Assembly: GCF_905475345.1 (NCBI RefSeq)
Contig: NC_066587.1
Coordinates: forward strand, 8,361,070 to 8,425,069
DNA from: Vespula vulgaris
Taxonomy: Eukaryota; Arthropoda; Insecta; Hymenoptera; Vespidae
DNA length: 64,000 bases
Direction: 5' to 3'
Shown here piece by piece: positions 47,007 through 57,200 of this stretch; position 1 is the first letter of the stretch; each line of letters opens with the position of its first letter. Under the pieces are notes generated by a model. That model had not been told where the DNA came from. It was given only the letters and a program-made list of their open reading frames with translations, and made no database searches. Position numbers and translations under genes: made by a program.

Positions 47007-49933
47007 TTATTTATTTTTTTGCTTTTTAAACTTATAACAAGCAACACCAATCGAAGTGATCATAATTAAAACGGCTACTCCTCCGACGGCGACGCTAACT
47101 TTCACAATTTCCTTCATGGGGCTATGCGTTATGTAGCACATTGAAGCTTGAAAATAAAAAGAAATGCGTGATATTTAAAATCCCTTTTGGCTCGTTAAAC
47201 CAAGTTTATTTTTTGTCATATACCTGCGTCGACGAGACATACGGCCGAGTAATTTTGTTCCCCGAAGATATTATCTTGAAATTCGAAACAAGTTGTCTGA
47301 TTATTGACTTCGCTCAAGCATTGCTGGCAGGTTGGATAGGTTTCGCTCGTTAATATCTTCGAATGACTTTGTCCTTTTATGATTGATAATCTGCAAAAAA
47401 ACGATAAAAAATATATGATTTCTTTTTAACTTGAGATTAAATTTAAATGTTTCATTACAAAGTACGTTTAAAGATAAAAGCTCAATAGGTATGTTGTACA
47501 TTTTATTCTACTCAAGCTTGAAGTAACCCTCGGAACAAAAGGAAAAGACAAAGACAGCACTCACGTTTCATATGCTTTATATCCCTCTAAAATGTCGACT
47601 ATACAAAAAGTCGGTTCTTCGCAGGCTGTTCCATTCCATCCGAAAAAACAATCACAGTTACCTTGATCGTCGAGACAAATTCCATTTTCGTTGCAAGCAT
47701 CCTTACAGGCGTTAATGCATATTGAATCGGTATCGTTGCCGTTTTTTATAAAACCATCGTAACAACGACAATCATCTGGTGCCACGCATTTGCCATTAGT
47801 GCAATTATTTTTGCAATATGGTTCGCAAGTCAAACTTTCCTCCGTTAATACGTAGCCTTCGTTGCAGCTACAAACTTCTGGTTCTGTACAGGTCCCATTA
47901 CCGCAATCGATTGAGCAATGGGCCACGCATGAGCCGTTTTTGTTGTTGATGTAACCTAGTTCGCAGCTACAGGTGTTAGGTGAAGAGCAGATACCGTTTT
48001 TGCAATCGAATTCGCAGATCGGCTCGCAGTTCATAGAATTGTTATCATAATACGAATGATAACCTTCTTTGCAAAGACATAATCCTGGAATTTTACAAAT
48101 GCTGTTAGGAGGGCAAGCAGGCTGACAGTTTGGTTCGCACTTAGACGAATTCTCTTTGTTTGTTATTAAAACATAATCTTCATCACAAGTGCATACGTTA
48201 GGTGCTGTGCAACTGCTATGAGACCAACAAGAAGGTTCGCAAATTGGTTTACAAACATTAGACTTGATAGCGTTCAATTTTTCATAGCCTATATTGCAAC
48301 TGCATTCGTCTGGTGCGTTGCAAAATCCGTTAATGCATTCTTCCTTACAAATCGGCTCGCAAATATAAGTCATATTATTTTTCTCTATATTATCTGTCGC
48401 TAACTGGTATCCCTCATCGCAGATACATTCGTTAGGTGCCTCACAATAGCTATGTAACGAACAAGTAGGATTGCAGACTGGTATACAAACGTTGTTAATG
48501 TCGGAATGTTTATATCCTGACCAGCAGCTACAGTAATTTGGTGAAGTACAAAATCCATTAACGCACTCTTCTTTACAGATAGGTTTGCATACCGATTCTT
48601 CGTCAAAGTGAATAGCTTCCTGAAGAAAAAAAAGAAGATACAGGTAAAAATATTTTTCCATCGGTAACCATTTATTGGTATAGTAGTTCATCTTACGTCG
48701 TTAGCGGCGAGCGAATACCCCGCATGGCACGTGCAAACGTAAGGCGCGGTACATTCTCCATACGGTTCGCACGGAATATTACAACGAGGTATACAAATGT
48801 GCAAGCTTGTCTCCTCGCTTGTCTTCTGAAATCCTTCATGACACTCGCAAACGTTAGGATGTTTGCAAAAGCCATTAACGCATGCTTTTGGACAGATCGG
48901 TTCGCACACGTTCGTTGAATCGTTAAGGAAGCCATAACCCTCATGACACATGCAAGTTTCAGGTGCGATACAAATACCCATATGACAAGATTTACTACAG
49001 ACTGGCTTGCAATATCCTTCCTCGTTCAACGAATAACCTTGAACACAGGTACAAATTCCTGGTGCAGTGCAAGTGCCATCTACGCATTTGTCACATATCG
49101 GCTTGCAGATGAACTTATTGTAAAGGTCTAAAGAGTATCCCTGATTGCAAGTGCAGGTGTCAGGTGCTGTGCAATTACCATTGCCGCACGGTAAGCTACA
49201 TATAGGCATGCAGGTTGTGTAATCGTTTTTTTCGTATCCTTTACGACATGTACAGAGATTTGGCTCTGAACAGAATGCAGTTTTCAAATCACAGTTTGGA
49301 TTGCAAATCGGTTCGCAAGTAAATCCGTCTGAATTCATTCGATAACCAGGATTGCATGAACAAACATCAGGTGCCGTACAACGACCATGCACGCAGGGAT
49401 GTTTGCAAATGGCCACACAAACTGGGTTGTGAGAGTTCATTAATTGATATCCCTTGTGGCAGGAGCAAGTATTAGGTCTCACGCAATCACCGTGACCACA
49501 ATCATGGAAGCATATGGGTACGCATTTCTCGTTCTGTTTCATGTACATGTTACAGCATATCCTTTCTTCTTTCCAATTCGTGTAATACTGAGAGAAGAAT
49601 GTTTCTTTTATTTTATGATCATCCGATTATTTAGAAAACATTAATGAGATTTCTCTTACCTCAGTTCTATAGTTCCATCGATACTTTGTTGTATAAAAGA
49701 TTCCCCATTTCTTTTCCTTATAAGTTTCAAGGTACGGAACACTTCGCGATTCTCTGTAACTACAATGGAAATATGACCGATGTGACGTTACCTTCGATGA
49801 AATCTGGCAATAAAAGCTTGTTTTACCTGATGGATCTAGTGCAGTATCCTTGATCGTTAAGCTCAGAATTTACTACAGAATATTCCATTTCTATGATGAA
49901 TATACAAAGAAGGAAGAAAAATAGCGACTTCAT
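47007..49933 (-). CDS. NimC-like transmembrane Nimrod receptor (copy 2)
   Basis: Tandem paralogue of the neighbouring NimC-like gene with the same six-exon plan and intron phases: 49827-49933, 49660-49753, 48697-49587, 47565-48619, 47224-47390 and 47007-47146, giving 817 residues. It has a signal peptide (MKSLFFFLLCIFIIEM), a lead-in RSVPYLETYKEKKWGIFY, then eight NIM repeats in exon 3 and eight in exon 4 plus a final EGF-like unit (CLDDQGNCDCFFGWNGTAC). A cysteine module (CQQCLSEVNNQTTCFEF) precedes a transmembrane helix (VSVAVGGVAVLIMITSIGVA) and a tiny Lys-rich tail (KFKKQKNK). Exon 4 is 327 bp longer than in copy 1, about three repeats. The CCxGY hallmark reads CCNMY here, and repeat 5 is one residue short (CDKCVDGTC). 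Presumed phagocytic receptor. Confidence 0.9.
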
Positions 49934-50717
49934 GGTATTTTTTGATCTCTTTCTTATTTAATATAATATAGATTTGTTATTTGTTTTTACAATTTTAGAG
50001 TGTATCGTACAAAAGACTATCGGAGACTGCCACGATGAATTTATACCTCGTGACTTTTCCTCTATTCGTCAGACATCATGACTTCTACTATCGGTAACAA
50101 GCAGGATGTTACATGTCAGTTGTTATCACGGTTATTTTAAACTATTTCAAAGATCCTTGATGAATTCATCATAACCTTTTTTCTTTAAACCGAATGGAAA
50201 ATTGAAATTAGATTACGATCGATGTAATGGGAAAATACATATATACATAAAGCATTTGGAAAATCACATATACATATCACAATAGTAAAAGCGGAGATGG
50301 GATTACGATAGATAAGGTCTTTTACATTCTGATCAGAAGGTGTAAGATTCATTAGCTAGGATATTACATTCTTGATATTAATCTTTCCGGGCTGACTCGA
50401 CTCTGTTCGGTAGAATTGTTTGGGTAATAGCAACGTCGTAATTTCGTAAGCCAAGCTTAATTTCAAATTAATAGCGTTTCCGATACCTACCCACTGCTAG
50501 GTCAAGGTTCTCGGAGGATTTTGAAACGATACAGGATGCGTATGTACATGTATGAGAAAGAATCGATAGATTTGTTTTGGCGCGAAATTGAAAAAATTTG
50601 TAAGTAATATTTCTAATTTTTTAGATATAATAAAGGAAAAGAAATTTTTTAATTCAATTAATTTAATTTTGAATAATTTTCTGTTTGTCTTTTCCTTCCT
50701 ACTTTAGGCAGAACAGC
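49934..50717 (-). promoter_or_regulatory. upstream region of NimC-like copy 2
   Basis: AT-rich gap between copy 2 and the NimB-like gene. It contains, on the coding strand, TGATAA (50123-50128) then AACATCCTG (50102-50110), about 170-195 bp before the start codon, the same arrangement as copy 1. No gene seen. Confidence 0.4.
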
Positions 50718-52722
50718 CTAATAGCTCGGTATGCATCTTTGTCTACCTTTGACACCGAGATCTTTCTTGTAGCCGGGATTGCAGATACAATGATTTGGTT
50801 CCGTGCAGACTCCATTGGAACAACCACCAATGCAAACGGGTACACATCTTGTTCGTGTGTGATCATTTTGTTCGAATGTGTAGCCGTGTCTGCAGGTGCA
50901 CTGATTGAAACCAGTGCATTCGCCGTTCAGACAGGGTAAATCGCAAATAGGCTCGTATTGGCTACCAGTTGGTTGACCGACCGGTCGTCCGTATGTTGGT
51001 TGATTTACCGGTTGTCCATAGGTTGGTTGATTAATCGGTTGTCCATAGGTTGGTTGATTAACCGGTTGTCCATAGGTTGGTTGATTAATCGGTTGTCCAT
51101 AGGTTGGTTGATCAACTGGTCGTCCGTAAAGTGGTTGATCCGGTTGTCCATAGGGTGGTTGATCTGATCGTTTATCTGGTACACATCGACCTGTGTCTGG
51201 TTCTGATTTATATCCCGTTTCGCATTGACAACGATTGTAACCGATGCAAACGCCGTGCTGACCGCAACCGTATCTACATTGATTCGACGCGGGATCCGGT
51301 GAACACCCACCATTTGAGTTACGCACGTAACCTTGGATACAATTGCAGATACCAGGTGAGATACATTGGCCACCGTTGCAGTTATTTTGGCAATAAGGGA
51401 CGCAAGATTCTCGTTCATTCGGTGGATTCGTATACCTAAAAAGATCGAGATTAGGTATGGGCTTGTATTAAGAATCTAGATAAAAATAATAAGAAAAAAG
51501 CTATAAGAAAGCTCACCCTTCATAACAAGTACAAATACCGGGTGCTGTACATTCGCCATGGGGACAGCCACCTTCGCAGACAGGGACACATTCCTGAAGA
51601 TTGTTCAATACGTAACTAGACTTGCATCTGCAAACGCGTGGTGCGATGCACTCGCCGTTTCTGCAACCACCGGGACAGATTGGCCTACATTCGCCATTCA
51701 CTTCGTCATAGCCCAATTTACACGCGCAAACATTCGGAGAAAAACAGTAAGCATCTTTTTGACATGGCTGCTGACAAACAGGCATGCAGACTCCATTTTC
51801 AGGAAACCAGCCGGGTTTGCAAGTGCATTGATTTGGCCCAGTGCATTCGCCCCCGAAACAGCCTTGCTCGCAATGAAAATCGCAATTACCGTTCGTAATG
51901 TTACGCTTGTAACCCTCGCAGCAGTCCAAAATCGTTATGAATCCATGACTATGAGCCTGATTTTACAGAAAAGAACAAAGAAGTTCTTTTTTCAGTTTTC
52001 GTTTTAGTACGAATATCACAATAAATGAAAACGAAGATACTCACATAGTCCTGATTGTCCTGTGGCAAAGGGATCGTATTGTAAGGCACTCCGCTAGTCG
52101 TATTATAAGCCAATGCATGATTGTATCTAAACATGAATATTGTTTTTGGGACGCATATAACGTAGATATTCTTGCGGTCAGAGGTCGTCTAACATTCTCT
52201 CGATAAGTAAATGAGAAATGCGCGAAGGGGTACGCATCATGCAACCTTGATCTCGATTCGTATCTTTTGCGAGTATTTCATCGGCAAAAATTCTATTTCA
52301 TTTTCTTTTGATTAGCATTTTTTCGGTATCTTACAAAATCTTACGTTTCAATCGTTGTACCCTTACATTTTTTAAATCATCTTCTATAATATACTTATAG
52401 ATAGATATATAGTATATAGATATATAGTATAGATATAATGTTTATTTGAAAGATATATTCAATACAAATATATGCATTATATGTTTCAAGTGAAATATTA
52501 AGGCAAAAATACAAAATCAATGATTTTCGTTTTCGAAAGGAGTTATAAATGTTTTACTTACGGGACTGTTTTGTAGCAAAGCACGCTATTGTTGTTCCCA
52601 CCGTACTGATTGGCGCTCGTTGGATAACGAGGACGATGGCCTCCTTTGACACCCTCGATTGCCCAGGTACCAGCAACTACTAGAGATGCGAGTAAAATCG
52701 TACCGATCAGAAATCGCTTCAT
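50718..52722 (-). CDS. NimB-like secreted Nimrod protein
   Basis: NimB proteins are secreted Nimrods without a membrane anchor that regulate haemocyte behaviour. Four exons: 52562-52722, 52045-52126, 51517-51956 and 50718-51435, giving 466 residues. A clear signal peptide (MKRFLIGTILLASLVVAGTWA) starts the protein. Exon 2 is a Tyr/Asn/Pro-rich lead. Exon 3 starts with the CCEGY hallmark followed by four NIM repeats. Exon 4 has two more, then a Gln-Pro-Thr-Tyr-Gly tandem spacer, then two final repeats (CDLPCLNGECTG; CIGGCSNGVCTE), ending QRCIPSY with no hydrophobic anchor. Eight NIM-type repeats in all. Its position between the NimC pair and NimA matches the cluster order reported for other insects. 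Confidence 0.9.
50965..51163 (-). repeat. 27-bp minisatellite coding QPTYGQP(I/V)N repeats in NimB
   Basis: About seven units of nine residues, the central ones nearly identical and alternating I/V (QPTYGQPIN, QPTYGQPVN), which implies a 54-bp higher-order unit. It interrupts the protein between NIM repeats 6 and 7, keeps frame, and has no cysteines. Confidence 0.92.
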
Positions 52723-54174
52723 GTTGAATGAATTGCGATCTGAACAAGACTGAGATTTACATACGCCTTTCGTGTTTTCGATTGCGCTGCTAACGCAATC
52801 TATTCGATAAGAACAATATACAGAGGTCATAATTTTTCGCATCTTTAACAAGAACTTGTATAAGATGTTTCTAAAATAATGTCATGAAATTTACTAGCTT
52901 AATCTAATAATACAAGGCTATGTATTCGATATCGTTCATTATATCGTAGATACGTTTCAAATTATTTTATATACGCAACGTATGAATACTTAGGAATTCT
53001 TTTAGCTTTGAAATCTTAACAAATCTTACAAATTTTGTATATATCACCTTAGAAATAACTTGTATACTACATGAGCGATTCTGCTATTCGCGGAAATGTT
53101 TATTGATCTTGCTGTGTCTCGGTATTATGTTGAAATTATTCGATCTATCGGGATTTTTAATTGAAAAGGAAAAAAAGAATTTTGCGATGTAAGCAATTTT
53201 GTTTTAAGCATTATCGCTTTTTTATGCATCGACACAATTTTCTGGTCTTCCTCTTATTTATTTTCTTTCTTTCTCTTTTTAATGATGACTCATTGAGAAG
53301 GACGTGGGGTGACGAGATAAGATTTGAATGCATAATGACAGTTATACTGCCCTGATTTTCATACGTCGATAAGGAAAAGTTATCTGGGATTAGTCGAATA
53401 TATCATAAATTAGATATATACATATATAAAAAATGGTTTTAGTTCTCGTTATAATAAAAAACTAAATATATAATATAATATTTATACGAAGTAAATAACG
53501 TAATCTATTCTATCGTACACATATGAATTTCGACATCTTTGGTTTGGAATTTTTAATTACGAGACAGTACAAAATAAGTATTACATTTCTAAAACTATAT
53601 CTATTATTTATCTATAATAACGAACACTGACGACTTCGTTACAAAATCCTATCACTGATAAGACTGTTTTTATATAAAATGATAATTTCGAATAGTAATT
53701 AGAAATATTAGTCATTTTCAAATACGACATAACATTTTATCTCTCCTTCAAAATAAACAACGTCCAGTTTTGATTCGATGCATGTAGCTCGAGGAAATAC
53801 TTTGACGTAAGCTTATAAAAAAGAAGAAAAATAAAATAAATAACGGCGTTAATTTCTCTGAATTCTACGCGTTCCGCTGAGTAAATTTATTACTCGTTAG
53901 GAGGCGTGTACTGTTCGGACTGTTTGGGAACAGTCATCGCCGTGGTTTAATTTTTTATTACTTTCTTGAATCAATGATCAATAATTTACGTGCAGCCTTG
54001 TGTGTTCAATTGCTATGCTTAAGGTCAAAAACCAGTTCGGTCGGATTTTCCTTGGAGAATTTTGTTTTGAACACTGCTGGCACGTACATACATATACTTT
54101 TCTGTTTATTCACGCCTATTACTTCAATAATGAATGATTCGTTTTATTCCGTATGTATTTCTATGAAGGAGGGA

Positions 54175-54229
<55 letters not shown>

Positions 54230-54282
54230 AGGGATAAAGAGAGAGATATAGTCGAGTAGCGAGTTAATCACGTTTGAACCGA
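52723..54282. other. intergenic region between NimB-like and NimA-like genes
   Basis: AT-rich, containing the NimB promoter on its left and the NimA 3'UTR on its right, plus a (GA)n microsatellite at 54180-54224. No gene supported. Confidence 0.5.
54180..54224. repeat. (GA)n microsatellite
   Basis: About 22 GA units just past the 3' end of the NimA-like gene. Confidence 0.93.
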
Positions 54283-57200
54283 TCACGTGCTTTTACGCTC
54301 GCAGAAGCCCGTCGATTGCAAAGGAATCTCGTCATAGAGGTGTTCGCCGTTCGACTCGAAATCCGTGTGAAGGCGTAGCAAGGTCGTTGGTGGCCTATCA
54401 TAATGATCTTCTTGCAGCAGCTCTGAAATGTGGAAATGGTGAAAGTCGATTTAGAACGTAATTTCGATTATATATAGTATATTTGTTAAGAATATTTTTC
54501 TTTAGCTTACCACGAAGATGACCGGAAATTCGAAGGCCGATCGTTGCGGTACCATTAGAGTAACTACTTACGGGTTCGATATTTATACTAGCTGGTAAGA
54601 TTGTACCGATTTGTTCAGGATTCGAAAAGAAGTCTGGATTCGTACGTACAGGTATCTCTTAAACATTATTATAACTTGTTAAATGTTTTAATAGGACACA
54701 AGCAGGGATATGTAAAAAGTATTCAAATGCATGTTGATCAATAGTACATTGAATTTCAAGGGATTTAGTTTTTTTTTTTTATTCAGATTCATTATAAGGT
54801 AATCTTTGCAAAAGCGAACAAAATTATCAAAAGTCATCGAGTGAGGGTTACGTGAACGCGAGAGAAATAAGTGAAGTCAAGGACGTACAGATTTCACTGG
54901 CAAGTATTATCGCAAAAGGAAGCGTGAATTACGTATCAACTAAGAGAGAACGTTGTAACGTCGTTGACACTACTTACGAGGTAAAGCACTATCAATGATC
55001 GTTGAAATCCTTCCGGGTGGTCGTTGCCTCTTGCTTTCACATTCGTTATTCTTCTCCTTCTCATCGTTGTAGATAGAAAGTCGTACAGTCTCAAAAAGTT
55101 TCGTCCTTGTGTGTATGATCGTCACGATTGCTATTGACATTAGACTGAGAAACACGATTGATGCGATAATAATCAATGCGACGTCCAAGGGGATCGATGC
55201 CGCTGGTGTAACATCTTCTGTCGAAAAGACAAAATTCAAATCAATTTCAGCTTTACTTTCTTTCACGAATATACGGACCTTTATGAATAGTTTTGACGTA
55301 ATCAGTTTTCAGTGGTAGGTCATTACGAAGTTCTTCCTTTTCCTCTAAATGTTCCAAAAAGGCATCCTTTAAAGCGAACTTATTTCGATCTTTCGTTAGA
55401 ATAGTCTTTTGTCGTTCCGGAACAGAGACAAGGACGATCAACGGTCGAATCGTGCTGGTGCTCATGATATCATTTTCTTGATTATGCGTTTTAGTTTTAA
55501 CATCGAATACGGTAGAACGAAAGGTTGGTTCGCTGTTCGTGCTTTCGAAACTACTATCCGTGCTCGATGGTGTGACATAATTATCCCATCCTATGAACGC
55601 GATTGTTGGAAACTACTTGGGAACTAATAAAAGCTCTTACAGTATCTAATCATGATAATTAAAAGTTATACAGAGTGAGTCATGTAACTTGGTACCAGTC
55701 AATATTTTGCCGATTTTAATGAAGGAAATAAAAAAAGAATTTTTTGTATTGAAAAAACGACGATAGTTCACGACCATTCTATTTTACGTAATTCATTAAT
55801 TTATAACAAGTTACAATGATTCGTTAAGAGCTTTTATTATCGTCATATAAAAAATGCATACCTTCTTCCACGATATGTTCGGTCGTCCAAGAAAGATCCG
55901 TCGTTCCTTTTTCGAATTCTATGATTTTCGTACTGAATAATCGAACTGCATTTGTGGTTTCAGACGTGGAATGTATATTGGTAAATGTGAAAGTACAGTG
56001 TCCGGTTTCAGGATGGCAATAGTTGATATGTCCCTTACAGTTGCAGAAGTTTTCACATCCTCGACCCCAGCGCTGTGGTGGACAATTCTTTTCACATCTA
56101 ATGATAACGATTATGATCATCCATATTATTGTATTTAAAATAATGTACAGAATACGACACAAATGCTATAAGGAAATGAAACGTCGTTGAATAATAGTGA
56201 TTTAACATTACCTTGGTCCCCAGAAACCTGGTGGACAACGACAAGTACCATTTTTAGAATCGCAAATAACGTTTTCGGCGCATTCGCATTTTTCCATGCA
56301 CTGCACTCCCCATGATCCTGGAGGGCATTCTAGAAAATAGGCTGAGAGATTAGTTTATCGGACATAATTTTCGCTCATAATTATACTTGATCTATTTATT
56401 TATATGTCGAAAATGAAATATATATATTTCGAGGAATTTATATATATTGTACTACGTACAATTTGTTTCTTCAGTTTAAAATATTTTTCAAAATTCAGTA
56501 AAAAATTCCATTCTTACTTTATTACGGTCGAACAATCGTATTTGAAGTTCTAAACGATTTTCGATTGCTTCTATAATGTCAATTCTCTTTGAATCGTTTC
56601 GAGTCGAGAGAGTTCCCTTGTGTTCGAGCTTCTTGAAACTCGTCGGGAAAGTGAGGACTTCGTAACTTCCGCGCATCCGTAACTTTCGAAGAGTCCTCGA
56701 TCGTGGATATAATATTTATCCAGACGGATCGCGAGTGCCCACAACGCGTTTTAGTAACAATACGAGTGGCTCTATTGAAATATGCTTTGGCAATAACGAC
56801 AGATATACATAACGGACATCGAGCAAGGGATATTCTTGCTTCTTTCAGGCAAACGCTATTACAAAACGTGTATGCGTAATGTGAAAAAACGTTCTATTCT
56901 TGGCTTGCTATTGCTTCTACATATTTTTCCTTCCTCTCTTATTATGCAGCGTCATCGTGGGAAATATGTCTCTTCACTTCGAAAGGATCGACGTCAAAAT
57001 TGTTGCGTCAAACGCGAAAGAAAAAGAAATCAAGTTTAAAATTTACGTAGATAAATGTGCATCGATTTTAACATGATCGACTTTGGAAAAGTTCTTTATT
57101 TACTTATTTTCTTTTATTCGTCATTCGCGGTTTTTCTCCTTGAGCTATCAAAATCAAGATAGGGACGCAATTGCGAAAGAGAACGTGTCTCATTATTCAT

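Noticed and set aside
50965..51163. CRISPR-like regularly spaced repeats
   Set aside because: The repeats are contiguous 27-bp coding units in frame within a eukaryotic secreted protein, without unique spacers.
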